Positions 17,255 to 25,948 of a stretch of DNA of 64,000 bases are shown one piece after another. The position numbers and the translations under genes were made by a program. This DNA comes from Terasakiella brassicae (GTDB lineage Bacteria > Pseudomonadota > Alphaproteobacteria > Rhodospirillales > Terasakiellaceae): positions 62,001-126,000 of the forward strand of contig NZ_BMHV01000001.1 of assembly GCF_014641495.1 (NCBI RefSeq). Reading direction: 5' to 3'. The first letter of the stretch is position 1. The number at the start of each line of letters is the position of its first letter. The notes beneath the pieces were generated by a model. It ran no database searches and was not told the origin of the DNA. It saw only the letters and a list, made by a program, of their open reading frames with translations.

Positions 17255-18533
17255 GTTAAAAGAATCTATGCAAAAAGCCCATGCGCGTTTGAAAAAACGC
17301 CGGGCGGCAGAAAAACGTTTCAAGATGTTTGGTGTTGGCGCTCTCGCATTTGCTTTTCTTTGCGTCCTGATGTTGTTTACCAGCATCATTTCAAATGGCT
17401 ACACGGGCTTTAAGCAAAGCTACATTCAGCTTGATGTCGTGATGGATGAGACGGTCGTCGACCCGGATGGTTCGCGTGATCCGGCAAAGATGATGTTTTC
17501 GAATTATAATGCCTTGGTAAAAACGGCATTGAAAACCAAATTCCCGGATGTGACCAACCGCCGCGACAAACGCAAGCTCTATGGTTTGATCAGTTCAAGT
17601 GCAGGTTATGACCTTCGCGATATGGTTTTGGATGATCCCTCGATTATTGGGACGACACAAACTGTTTGGGTGATGGCTTCTGATGAGGTTGATATGCTGA
17701 TCAAAGGTGTTTTTGATCGCACACAGCCCGAAAGTACGCGCCCGATCACCAATGATGAAATTGCATGGGTCGAAACTCTGGAAAAAGAAAATCGTGTTGA
17801 AAAACGTTTCAATACCAACTTCTTTACCGCAGGCGATTCCCGTGAACCGGAACAAGCCGGTATCCAAGGCGCACTTGTCGGCTCAGCCCTGACTATGCTG
17901 GTCACGTTGGCCCTGTCCTTCCCTTTGGGGGTTATGGCGGCGATTTACCTTGAAGAATTTGCACCGAAAAACAAGTTTACCTACCTTGTTGAAGTGAACA
18001 TCAATAATTTGGCGGCTGTTCCCTCGATTGTATTTGGTTTGTTGGGTCTTGCCATTTTCCTGAACCTGTTTGGTATGCCACGTTCGGCACCTGTGGCAGG
18101 TGGTATGGTTCTGGCCTTGATGACCTTGCCGACCATCATTATCGCCGCACGTGCGGCCCTCAAATCCATTCCACCGTCCATTATGGAAGCGGCGATTGGG
18201 GTTGGGGCCTCTAAAATGCAAGCGGTCTTTCATCATCAACTGCCTTTGGCCTTGCCGGGTATTCTGACAGGTACGATTATTGGTATGGCGCAGGCCTTGG
18301 GTGAAACCGCCCCCTTGCTGATGATTGGTATGGTTGCCTTTATCGCCGATGTGCCAAGTACACCGTTTGATCCGGCAACCGTCTTGCCTGTACAGGTTTA
18401 TTTGTGGGCCGATAGCCCCGAACGAGCCTTTGTTGAAAAAACTTCCGCCGCAATCATGGTCCTGTTGGGCTTCTTGATTACAATGAATGCTTTGGCCGTC
18501 CTCTTGCGTAAAAAGTTGGAACGACGTTGGTAA
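17247..18533 (+). CDS. pstA: Phosphate ABC transporter permease PstA
   Basis: PstA pairs with PstC in the inner membrane. The ATG at 17247 lies within the last codons of pstC and gives 428 aa. A basic cytoplasmic N-terminus leads into a first membrane segment (about 33-53). A long periplasmic insert of roughly 150 residues (about 55-205) follows, typical of the extended alphaproteobacterial form, and then the permease core with LYVEEF-like [24 protein letters not shown] and the coupling-loop region [20 protein letters not shown]. The pstB frame follows immediately. Confidence 0.93.
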   Translation: MTELKESMQKAHARLKKRRAAEKRFKMFGVGALAFAFLCVLMLFTSIISNGYTGFKQSYIQLDVVMDETVVDPDGSRDPAKMMFSNYNALVKTALKTKFPDVTNRRDKRKLYGLISSSAGYDLRDMVLDDPSIIGTTQTVWVMASDEVDMLIKGVFDRTQPESTRPITNDEIAWVETLEKENRVEKRFNTNFFTAGDSREPEQAGIQGALVGSALTMLVTLALSFPLGVMAAIYLEEFAPKNKFTYLVEVNINNLAAVPSIVFGLLGLAIFLNLFGMPRSAPVAGGMVLALMTLPTIIIAARAALKSIPPSIMEAAIGVGASKMQAVFHHQLPLALPGILTGTIIGMAQALGETAPLLMIGMVAFIADVPSTPFDPATVLPVQVYLWADSPERAFVEKTSAAIMVLLGFLITMNALAVLLRKKLERRW

Positions 18534-18535
18534 AA

Positions 18536-19411
18536 ATGGAAATGAAAGCTATGAAACCAATGACAAAAGATAATGCAGTTGATATTGAGAAGGAACTCAA
18601 TCTCAGCAATGGAAATGTCTCGAAAGGTGTCAATTCCGTGAAACTGTCGCAAGACGAAGTCAAAATCTCCGCCAAGGATGTGCGCGTCAAGTATGGCGAA
18701 AAGGAAGCCTTGTTCGGTATTAACCTTGATATGCCAAAGGGTAAGGTAACTTCCTTCATCGGTCCGTCCGGTTGTGGTAAGTCAACGTTTCTGCGTTGCT
18801 TAAACCGTATGAACGACACAATTGATGGCTGTTCCGTCACAGGCCAAATCATCGTTGATGAGGTGGATATCCTTTCAAAACAAGTAGATACTGTTTTGTT
18901 GCGGGCCAAAATAGGCATGGTTTTCCAGAAACCGAACCCGTTCCCCAAATCGATTTATGATAACGTGGCCTACGGTCCGCGCCTTCATGGCTTGGCAACC
19001 GACAAAAACGAACTGGACGAGATCGTTGAAATCAGCCTTGAGAAAGTCGGTTTGTTAAAAGAGGTCAAAGATCGTTTGTTAGAACCGGGAACAGGTTTAT
19101 CCGGTGGGCAACAGCAACGTTTGTGTATTGCACGTGCCATTGCCGTTGATCCTGAAATCCTGTTGATGGACGAACCCTGTTCAGCCCTTGATCCGATTGC
19201 AACCGCAAAAATTGAGGAATTGATTGATGAGTTGCGCGGATCTTACACGATCGTAATTGTGACACACTCCATGCAGCAAGCGGCGCGTGTGTCCCAGCAA
19301 ACAGCCTTTTTCCACCTTGGTAATCTGGTGGAATATGGCGAAACTGAAAAAATCTTCACTTCACCGGTTGATGAGCGCACTAAAGGCTATATCACAGGGC
19401 GTTTCGGCTAA
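18536..19411 (+). CDS. pstB: Phosphate ABC transporter ATP-binding protein PstB
   Basis: PstB drives phosphate import and takes part in signalling to PhoR through PhoU. The Walker A motif GPSGCGKST, the Q-loop region [17 protein letters not shown], the signature [14 protein letters not shown] and Walker [14 protein letters not shown] are all intact, with the switch His in IVTHSM. The start is uncertain: ATG codons at 18536, 18542, 18551 and 18563 are all in frame, and a TTG at 18527 overlaps pstA. The choice changes only a non-conserved leader of about 30-45 residues ahead of the ATPase fold. Confidence 0.94.
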   Translation: MEMKAMKPMTKDNAVDIEKELNLSNGNVSKGVNSVKLSQDEVKISAKDVRVKYGEKEALFGINLDMPKGKVTSFIGPSGCGKSTFLRCLNRMNDTIDGCSVTGQIIVDEVDILSKQVDTVLLRAKIGMVFQKPNPFPKSIYDNVAYGPRLHGLATDKNELDEIVEISLEKVGLLKEVKDRLLEPGTGLSGGQQQRLCIARAIAVDPEILLMDEPCSALDPIATAKIEELIDELRGSYTIVIVTHSMQQAARVSQQTAFFHLGNLVEYGETEKIFTSPVDERTKGYITGRFG

Positions 19412-19426
19412 GGCGAGTATAAAAAA

Positions 19427-20137
19427 ATGAATAACGTAGAACATACTGTAAAATCCTACGACAGCGAATTAACCAAACTGGACAATGCGATTGCCCGCAT
19501 GGGCGGTATGGCGGAGTCTCTTCTGGGTCAAGCATCCGAAGCGTTGGTCAAACGTGATACAGCATTGGCCGCAGATGTCATTCACGATGATCTGAAAGTG
19601 GATGAGTTGGAAACAGAAATCAATGCCGAGGCAACCCGCATTTTGGCCTTGCGTCAACCGGTTGCCGATGACCTGCGCACGGTTATTTCTGCCCTGAAAA
19701 CATCTTCAGATCTGGAACGTATTGGTGATTTGTCTAAAAACATCGCCAAACGAACCATTACATTGTCCAGTGGAACGCCGATCGGGGCGGTTCATACAAT
19801 TGCGCGGATGGCCTCTTTGGTTCAGTCTATGGTGCATAATGTTCTGGATGCCTATCTGGAACGTGACGAGCGTAAAGCTCTGGATATCCGCCAGCAAGAC
19901 GAAGTCGTTGATCAACTGCACACCAGCCTGTTTCGCGAACTTCTGACCTATATGATGGAAGACCCGCGCAATATCACATCCTGTACACATTTGTTGTTTA
20001 TCGCGAAAAATGTGGAACGTGCAGGCGACCATGCAACCAATATTGCAGAAAATGTTTATTTCCTTGTGACGGGAACGCACCCGGAAGACGAGCGCCGCAA
20101 GGATGATGAAACCAGCTTTACCGGTCTTGAAGGATAA
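19427..20137 (+). CDS. phoU: Phosphate transport accessory regulator PhoU
   Basis: PhoU is a helical dimeric protein that links the transport state of Pst to PhoR and represses the regulon in high phosphate. The 236-aa protein consists of two repeats of a three-helix bundle, each with the metal-binding acidic motif of the family: LERIGDLSKNIAKR near residues 92-105 and VERAGDHATNIAENV near residues 195-209. A purine-rich AAGGCGAG ribosome-binding site precedes the ATG, and phoB follows after six bases. Confidence 0.95.
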   Translation: MNNVEHTVKSYDSELTKLDNAIARMGGMAESLLGQASEALVKRDTALAADVIHDDLKVDELETEINAEATRILALRQPVADDLRTVISALKTSSDLERIGDLSKNIAKRTITLSSGTPIGAVHTIARMASLVQSMVHNVLDAYLERDERKALDIRQQDEVVDQLHTSLFRELLTYMMEDPRNITSCTHLLFIAKNVERAGDHATNIAENVYFLVTGTHPEDERRKDDETSFTGLEG

Positions 20138-20143
20138 AAGACG

Positions 20144-20833
20144 ATGGAACCACTTGTTTTAATCGTTGAAGACGAACCGCCTTTGGCAGAGTTGGTCCGT
20201 TATAATATTGAAAAAGAAGGCTTTCGCACCCTTTGTGTCGGTGATGGCGAAGAAGCCATGTTGCTGGTTGAGGAAGAAGAACCCGATCTGGTTATTCTGG
20301 ATTGGATGCTGCCGGGATTAAGCGGCATTGAAGTGTGCCGCCGTTTGCGCGAACGCAAAAGCACAAAATCTTTGCCGATCATCATGTTGACAGCACGCGG
20401 TGAAGAAAGCGACCGTATTCGTGGTCTGGATAGCGGGGCAGATGATTATATCGTGAAACCGTTTTCCCCGAATGAGTTACTGGCCCGTGCAAAGGCGGTC
20501 TTACGCCGATCCAGCCCGGCCTTGGCGCAGGATAAATTGAGCTATGAAGATATCTCAATGGACTTGACGGAACATAAAGTTTTGCGCGATGAAATACCTG
20601 TTCACCTTGGCCCGACAGAATATCGCTTACTGCGTGTTCTGATGGAACGACCGGGTCGTGTATTTTCACGTGAACAGTTGTTGGACAAGGTCTGGGGACG
20701 TGACATTCATGTGGAAGTCCGTACCGTTGATGTTCATATCCGGCGCTTGCGCAAAGCGCTGAGCATTAATGACCGCCCTGATTTTATTCGGACCGTTCGG
20801 GCCGCAGGTTATTCATTAGACTCAACCGTTTAA
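20144..20833 (+). CDS. phoB: Phosphate regulon response regulator PhoB
   Basis: PhoB binds Pho boxes once phosphorylated by PhoR. The 229-aa protein has an OmpR-type layout: receiver (1-120) with VEDEPPL, the phospho-acceptor Asp in VILDWMLPG near residue 53, the Thr of IMLTARG and the Lys of IVKPFSP, then a winged helix (about 130-228) with GPTEYRLLRVLMERPGRVFSR and VRTVDVHIRRLRKAL. An AAGGA ribosome-binding site precedes the start. The two in-phase operators found before phoR and pstS are its expected targets. Confidence 0.95.
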   Translation: MEPLVLIVEDEPPLAELVRYNIEKEGFRTLCVGDGEEAMLLVEEEEPDLVILDWMLPGLSGIEVCRRLRERKSTKSLPIIMLTARGEESDRIRGLDSGADDYIVKPFSPNELLARAKAVLRRSSPALAQDKLSYEDISMDLTEHKVLRDEIPVHLGPTEYRLLRVLMERPGRVFSREQLLDKVWGRDIHVEVRTVDVHIRRLRKALSINDRPDFIRTVRAAGYSLDSTV

Positions 20834-20879
20834 AACGTGCCATAGTCTGCGTCTTATTTGCAGGCTAGGGATAGATAAA

Positions 20880-21737
20880 ATGAACCTCCGTGATACATTG
20901 CAGGCGTTATGCGTTGTGATTATCTGGGGGTTTAATTTTGCCGCCATCAAAGTCACGGTCGGTGAAATCCCGCCTTTAACCCTGACCATTATACGTTTTG
21001 GCATAACGGCGATTTTATTGTTGCCGTTTTTTCGACTGTCTTTCGTTCAATTAAAGCAGGTTGTTCCTGTCGCCCTTGTTCTTGGTGTCGGGCATTTTGG
21101 CTTGTTCTTTGTCGGTTTTCGCGGGGCAGATGCCGCAACGGTCGCCTTGTTATTGCAACTGGGTGTTCCTTTCAGTTGCATTTTAGCCGCAATCTTTTTT
21201 AAGGATAAGCTTGGTCCAAAACGAATAGCGGGTCTGACAATGGCCTTTGTCGGGGCTGCTTTTCTAGCGGGGGAGCCACAAGGCGGAACGGTCCTAAGTG
21301 TGGTATCTGTTATTGCTTGTGCCTTCTGTTGGGCATGGGCGAATATCCTTATTAAAAAACTGAAAGGTATCGCACCCTTGGCGATTATGGGGTGGATGAG
21401 CTTGCTTGCGATCCCTGTTCTTGGTCTTATGTCCTGGTTTTGGGAAGAAAACCAAATTCAGGCTGTGCAAGAGGCCTCAATTGTCGCATGGATGCTGCTG
21501 TCCTATACGATCATTGGTTCTTCCATTTTTGCCTATCACCTTTGGTATCGCCTCATTGATCGTCTGGATGTAAATCAGGTTGTTCCCTTTACCTTGATCG
21601 CCCCGGTGATCGGTGTGGGGGCCGGCGTGGTTCTTTTGGGGGAAAGCTTTACTATATATAAGCTGTTGGGTGGTCTGATGACGATCACGGGGGTTGCAAT
21701 TATTCAGTTCCGACAAATGAGAAGGCATAAGATATAA
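20880..21737 (+). CDS. DMT-superfamily EamA transporter
   Basis: This 285-aa inner-membrane protein has ten predicted membrane segments arranged as two EamA repeats. The first opens with LCVVIIWGFNFAAIKV and the second around ACAFCWAWANILIKKL, and conserved glycines and prolines end each repeat (FLAGEP near 125, VLLGE near 250). The family usually exports amino acids or other small metabolites; the substrate cannot be read. Its stop overlaps the next start (TAATG), so it is probably co-transcribed with the fatty-acid hydroxylase and the SAM-hydrolysing enzyme downstream. Confidence 0.88.
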   Translation: MNLRDTLQALCVVIIWGFNFAAIKVTVGEIPPLTLTIIRFGITAILLLPFFRLSFVQLKQVVPVALVLGVGHFGLFFVGFRGADAATVALLLQLGVPFSCILAAIFFKDKLGPKRIAGLTMAFVGAAFLAGEPQGGTVLSVVSVIACAFCWAWANILIKKLKGIAPLAIMGWMSLLAIPVLGLMSWFWEENQIQAVQEASIVAWMLLSYTIIGSSIFAYHLWYRLIDRLDVNQVVPFTLIAPVIGVGAGVVLLGESFTIYKLLGGLMTITGVAIIQFRQMRRHKI

Positions 21738-22525
21738 TGCAGTTCATTTTGGAAAATGAAGGGGTGATACGGCTTTCGGTTTTTGCAGGGGTGTTTTGCC
21801 TTATGGCGGTTTTGGAAACGGTTCGCCCACGTAGAAAACGGTCTTTTGCCCGTCAAAAACGCTGGTTTTCCAATTTTGCAAATCTGGCTATCGGTGCAGT
21901 TTGCGCACGCCTAATCCTGCCTTGGGTTCCGGTAAGTGTTGCGTTCTACGCTCAACAAAACCCGGTCTTGTTTGAACCGGTTCTTCCCGTTGTTGTCGGT
22001 ATCCTTCTTTTGGATTTTTGTATTTATCTACAACATGTCGCCATGCATAAAATCCCCGTGTTATGGCGCTTACATCGTTTGCATCATGCCGATCTGGATT
22101 ATGATGTGACTACGGGCATTCGGTTTCATCCCATTGAAATTATTTTATCCTTGTTATTTAAAATGGCAATAATTTTGATCTTTGCCATAGACCCCTTATC
22201 GGTGATCCTTTTTGAAGTTATCTTAAATGCAATGGCGATGTTTAATCATGCGAATTTCAAATTGCCTTTAAAATTGGACGCTGTTTTACGATTGTTTATC
22301 GTGACACCTGATTTTCACCGGGTTCACCATTCTTCCATACAGGCTGAGACAAACAGCAATTACGGTTTTAATATCAGTTTGTGGGACCGTTTGTGCCGGA
22401 CCTATACCGCGCAGCCGCAAGACGGACATGAAACCATGCAAATCGGTCTGGAATATTTTCGGGATCCTGCCCAATTGCGTTTAGGAAAAATGATTATTCA
22501 ACCTTTTTGTAAAAAAGAACCATGA
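21737..22525 (+). CDS. Sterol desaturase / fatty acid hydroxylase family membrane protein
   Basis: This 262-aa integral membrane protein belongs to the di-iron FA-hydroxylase superfamily. The His clusters that bind the irons are visible: HVAMH (about 95-99), HRLHH (about 111-115), FNHANF (about 171-176) and HRVHH (about 194-198). Four hydrophobic segments surround them. Members hydroxylate or desaturate lipid chains, sterols or carotenoids using O2. It is coupled at both ends: TAATG with the transporter and ATGA with the SAM enzyme. The substrate is unknown; bacterial members of this type have often been linked to hopanoid, ornithine-lipid or fatty-acid modification. Confidence 0.87.
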   Translation: MQFILENEGVIRLSVFAGVFCLMAVLETVRPRRKRSFARQKRWFSNFANLAIGAVCARLILPWVPVSVAFYAQQNPVLFEPVLPVVVGILLLDFCIYLQHVAMHKIPVLWRLHRLHHADLDYDVTTGIRFHPIEIILSLLFKMAIILIFAIDPLSVILFEVILNAMAMFNHANFKLPLKLDAVLRLFIVTPDFHRVHHSSIQAETNSNYGFNISLWDRLCRTYTAQPQDGHETMQIGLEYFRDPAQLRLGKMIIQPFCKKEP

Positions 22526-23244
22526 TTGTTACCTTTACTGATTTTGGTATTACTGGCCCTTATATGGGTCAAATGAAAGCCCGTTTACTGCAATATGCCC
22601 CATGCGAACCAATCATTGATTTAATGGTCGATGTTCCCGCTTTCCAAATCGCATATGGCGCAAAATTGCTTGCGGGCCTTGTTGAAAATATGCCGGAAGA
22701 GGCGGTTTATCTATGTGTTGTTGATCCCGGAGTAGGGGGGCAACGCAAACCCATTTGCCTGCAATGTGATGGAGGTTGGTTTGTTGGTCCCGACAATGGC
22801 CTGTTTCAATATGTAATTCAATCAAATGAGAATGTGCAGGCTTTTGAAATTCTGTGGCGAGGCGAGACGCTTTCAAAGTCATTTCATGGGCGCGATCTTT
22901 TTGCGCCGGTTGCTGGAATGCTGGCACAGAATATAGATTTTGATAAAGCCGCTGTGCCGGTTGACGATCTTGTGACTTTATCGGCAACAGTGTCGGGGGA
23001 AGTTATCTATATTGATGGTTATGGCAATTGTTGGACGGATATTCGTCATAATGACATCACAATATCTGAACCCTTAATGATCGGTACGCAGACATTAAAA
23101 TATGCAGATGTGTTTTGTGACACAGAAGAAGGGCATGCCTTTTGGTACTTTAATTCATCAGGTTTTGTTGAAATCGCGGTTAATCAAGGAAATGCGGCGC
23201 AAATTTTAGGTCTGGTGCTTGGAAGTCAGATAAAGAGAAACTAA
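22522..23244 (+). CDS. SAM hydroxide adenosyltransferase (DUF62 / chlorinase-fluorinase fold)
   Basis: Enzymes of this fold cleave S-adenosylmethionine to adenosine and methionine using water; a few relatives use halide. The 240-aa protein opens with TFTDFGITGPYMGQMK, and has VDPGVGG near residues 71-77 followed by an Arg, GPDNGLF near 93-99 and SFHGRDLFAP near 125-134. These supply the Asp-Arg-His set used by the hydroxide-type enzymes. The short halide-binding insertion of the fluorinase is not evident, so a hydrolase is more likely. Its ATG overlaps the preceding stop (ATGA). Why SAM hydrolysis would be linked to a lipid hydroxylase is not known. Confidence 0.88.
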   Translation: MIVTFTDFGITGPYMGQMKARLLQYAPCEPIIDLMVDVPAFQIAYGAKLLAGLVENMPEEAVYLCVVDPGVGGQRKPICLQCDGGWFVGPDNGLFQYVIQSNENVQAFEILWRGETLSKSFHGRDLFAPVAGMLAQNIDFDKAAVPVDDLVTLSATVSGEVIYIDGYGNCWTDIRHNDITISEPLMIGTQTLKYADVFCDTEEGHAFWYFNSSGFVEIAVNQGNAAQILGLVLGSQIKRN

Positions 23245-23310
23245 GTAAGAATGAGAATATTTCACTTTTGTTTAAAGATTTTCACTTTATCATCTAAATG
23301 TTGAAATAAA

Positions 23311-24147
23311 ATGAGCCAAAGAACGATGTCTTTCGCAGTCAAATTTTGGGGCGTACGTGGATCGATTGCTTGTCCGTCACCGGAACATATCGAATATGGT
23401 GGCAATACAAGCTGCATTGAAGTCTGTGCGGGGGAATATCGTTTTATTCTGGATGCAGGCACGGGCATTCGCTGTTTGGGGCAAGAATTCCTGAAATCAG
23501 GCATTAAGGAAGCGCACCTTCTTCTGACACATACCCACTGGGATCATATTAACGGTTTTCCGTTTTTTGCCCCGGCTTATGTACCGGGAAACAGTTTTCA
23601 TGTTATGGCTGGACATTTGATGGATGTAGGCGGTATTCGCCAAGTTCTTGCCAGCCAAATGGCAAACCCGACATTTCCTGTGCCTTTGGAAGTTATGCAA
23701 GCGAATTTGACATTCGAAGATTTTCGCGCCGGCGATAGTTTTATGTTGAATGACCAAATTAAAATTGTGACGGCACCTCTACATCATCCAAACGGTGCAA
23801 CAGGTTACCGTATTGAATTTGATGGAAAATCTGTTTGTTATGTGACGGATACAGAACATATTATCGGCAAGCCGGATCAAAATATTTTAAAGCTGATCGA
23901 AGGCGCCGATCTTGTTATTTATGACAGCACCTACAGTGATGAAACGTTTGAAAGCAAGATAGGGTGGGGGCATTCCACCTGGCAGGAAGGTATTCGATTA
24001 TGTCGTGCTGCACAGGTGAAAAAACTGGCTATTTTCCACCATGACCCCGAACATACCGACGATATCATGCATGAGGTTGAGGAAGCTGCAAAGGCGGAAT
24101 GGTCATCTTGTTTTGTCGCAAAAGAACGCATGGTTGTTGAGGTTTAG
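23311..24147 (+). CDS. MBL-fold metallo-hydrolase
   Basis: This 278-aa protein has a metallo-beta-lactamase fold. It starts with VKFWGVRGSIACPSPE, a hallmark of a PhnP/RNase Z-like subgroup often annotated only as MBL-fold hydrolase, and carries the metal ligands in THTHWDH near residues 75-81, a later His in HHPNGATGY near 152, an Asp in CYVTDTEH near 175, and FHHDPEH near the C-terminus. Soluble, with no signal peptide. Members of this subgroup often act on phosphodiesters or cyclic nucleotides; the substrate here is unknown. The ATG at 23311 has a weak ribosome-binding site, and an in-frame ATG at 23326 begins right at the conserved region and is a plausible alternative. Confidence 0.87.
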   Translation: MSQRTMSFAVKFWGVRGSIACPSPEHIEYGGNTSCIEVCAGEYRFILDAGTGIRCLGQEFLKSGIKEAHLLLTHTHWDHINGFPFFAPAYVPGNSFHVMAGHLMDVGGIRQVLASQMANPTFPVPLEVMQANLTFEDFRAGDSFMLNDQIKIVTAPLHHPNGATGYRIEFDGKSVCYVTDTEHIIGKPDQNILKLIEGADLVIYDSTYSDETFESKIGWGHSTWQEGIRLCRAAQVKKLAIFHHDPEHTDDIMHEVEEAAKAEWSSCFVAKERMVVEV

Positions 24148-24164
24148 ATAGATCTTAGCCCCAT

Positions 24165-24204
24165 AAAAAAAGCCTCTGACCCAATTGGATTAGAGGCTTT
24201 TTTT
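24165..24204. terminator. Bidirectional terminator between the MBL gene and motB
   Basis: AGCCTCT at 24171-24177 pairs with AGAGGCT at 24192-24198, flanked by A7 on the left and T7 on the right, so it can stop transcription on both strands between the two convergent genes. Confidence 0.9.
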
Positions 24205-24219
24205 ATAGTCCGTTATTTC

Positions 24220-25014
24220 TTATTGGTTTTGTGTTGCCGGGGTATTAGAGGGCGTTTCGGCTGGGGCTGCGGGTTGCTCGCCTGTTGGCTCTGCTTCTGT
24301 GCCTTCACGGGCAATAGAGGTAACGGGAACATATTTGGGTGGTGAGTATTCAAATGGTTTTTGATGAATACGCATAACAACACGGCGGTTTTTTGCTTTA
24401 TTTTCCGCAATTGGTGTACCGTCTTCCATCCGGTTTGGGGCTTTGGGACGGGTGGAGGCATAAGATAAGACACGCATGCGATCAATCTTGGTCCCATTTT
24501 CATTCATAACCCGTAACACAGATGCAGCCCGTGCCGCCCCAAGTTCCCAGTTGGATGGGAATTGAACGGTACTGATCGGGTCGTCATCTGTGTGACCTTC
24601 CAGATCGAGATTAAACATTTCATATTGCGGGGCGTTTACCAGTTCGGCAACGGCTGTCAGAACAGGGTAGGCAGCCTCCACGATTTGCGCTGTACCGGGA
24701 AGGAAAAAGGTGGAACTATCAAATTCCAGCACAATCCCGCTATCATCAACGCCGAGTTTTAGAACCTTGCCATCGGTCAATTCCTGAACAACTTCGGCAG
24801 CATCTTCCTTGAAATCCTTAATCGGGGCTTTGCGTTCCTTTTTATTGACCTGTTCGTTGATCCCTTCGGCAACCTGTTCATAAAGGGCGAGGTCAACTTT
24901 GGACACAGCAACCATAAGAACGAAAAATGCCATCAGCAGGGTAATCGCATCCGCATATGTGGCAAGCCAGGACTCGTCGGCTGGTTCTTCTTGTGGTGGT
25001 GGTGGAGGTGCCAT
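24220..25014 (-). CDS. motB: Flagellar stator protein MotB/PomB
   Basis: MotB anchors the stator to peptidoglycan and carries the ion-conducting aspartate. The 264-aa protein has one membrane segment (about 20-42) containing TYADAITLLMAFF, where the Asp is the ion-binding residue. A plug/linker region and an OmpA-type peptidoglycan-binding domain (about 120-225) with LEGHTDDDP and NWELGAARA follow. The C-terminus is Ala/Pro/Thr-rich. A GAGGGA ribosome-binding site precedes the ATG. It is downstream of motA on the same strand with a 24-base gap. Confidence 0.93.
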   Translation of the reverse strand: MAPPPPPQEEPADESWLATYADAITLLMAFFVLMVAVSKVDLALYEQVAEGINEQVNKKERKAPIKDFKEDAAEVVQELTDGKVLKLGVDDSGIVLEFDSSTFFLPGTAQIVEAAYPVLTAVAELVNAPQYEMFNLDLEGHTDDDPISTVQFPSNWELGAARAASVLRVMNENGTKIDRMRVLSYASTRPKAPNRMEDGTPIAENKAKNRRVVMRIHQKPFEYSPPKYVPVTSIAREGTEAEPTGEQPAAPAETPSNTPATQNQ

Positions 25015-25038
25015 CTCGGTTCCCTCAGTTCAATGAAA

Positions 25039-25836
25039 TTATTTTCGCATCATCTTATCAAGATTGTAATGAATAGCCGGATCAAGAAAGCTGTTCATAC
25101 GGTCTTGAATATAACGCGGGCTTTTTCTGTCCGCGAGCAAACACAACCCTTCCGCGACAAGGTAGTTTCTAAAACGTACAATTTCCTCACGCTGCTGAAT
25201 TTTATTGGCCGCAGGAAGGAAAATCATGCGGGCAAAGATCACACCATAAAGTGTGGTCAACAAAGCAACGGCAAGACCCGCACCAAGCTGAGTGGGGTCG
25301 CCTCCCATATTATCCAGCATAATGATAAGACCAATCAAGGTCCCGATCATACCGAAAGCGGGGCAGGTTGCGGCGATTTCGCGCAGAATTCTGGCCTGAA
25401 TGGTGTTACGCACAAAGGTGGTTTCAATTGTATTGGTCAGAATTTCGCGGACTTCCTGTCCGGTATATCCGCTGATCACCATATCCATACCAAAACCAAT
25501 AAATCGATCCGAACGGGCGGCTTTCTTGGATTCTTGTTCCAAAGCCGGAATGCCGTTTTTCTGAACGGTATAACCCCATTTGATAATACGCCCGACTTCG
25601 GCCGTCAAAATGTTACGGGCCACTTTGGGTGCAAAGACCAGTCGACCAATGAGTTTGAGCGCCAGCATGACATAGCGTGGTTCATAAGAGACAAAAGTTG
25701 CTGCGAACGTGCCGCCGATGACCATGATGAAACTTGGTAAATCCAGGAACATCAGGAAATTGTCCGTACTGAGCAAAATAGCCCCGACGAAAAGCCCAAT
25801 CCCCCCAAGGATCCCGATTATTGTTGCAAACGACAT
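25039..25836 (-). CDS. motA: Flagellar stator protein MotA, PomA-like
   Basis: MotA forms the pentamer of the stator that turns torque onto FliG. The 265-aa protein has four membrane segments (about 5-22, 30-50, 150-172, 183-205). The segment PAFGMIGTLIGLIIML and the following AVALLTTLYG closely resemble PomA of sodium-driven motors, and the length also fits PomA. The large cytoplasmic loop between segments 2 and 3 carries the charged residues of the family. An AGAGG ribosome-binding site precedes the ATG. It is first in a motA-motB operon. No other flagellar genes are near. Confidence 0.92.
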   Translation of the reverse strand: MSFATIIGILGGIGLFVGAILLSTDNFLMFLDLPSFIMVIGGTFAATFVSYEPRYVMLALKLIGRLVFAPKVARNILTAEVGRIIKWGYTVQKNGIPALEQESKKAARSDRFIGFGMDMVISGYTGQEVREILTNTIETTFVRNTIQARILREIAATCPAFGMIGTLIGLIIMLDNMGGDPTQLGAGLAVALLTTLYGVIFARMIFLPAANKIQQREEIVRFRNYLVAEGLCLLADRKSPRYIQDRMNSFLDPAIHYNLDKMMRK

Positions 25837-25948
25837 TTTTTAGCCTCTGCCCTATTTCGTTTGTTATTCGTATTTAGCCATTCATAGAATAAGCTATTAA
25901 ACCTCATTTTGGCGTAAAAATCCTAATAGAATCATAACAAGTTGTTAT

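Noticed and set aside
24991-25740. 249-aa frame on the plus strand opposite motA
   Set aside because: It is antisense to a clear PomA-type gene, has no ribosome-binding site or recognisable motif, and is rich in residues expected from a reversed hydrophobic gene.
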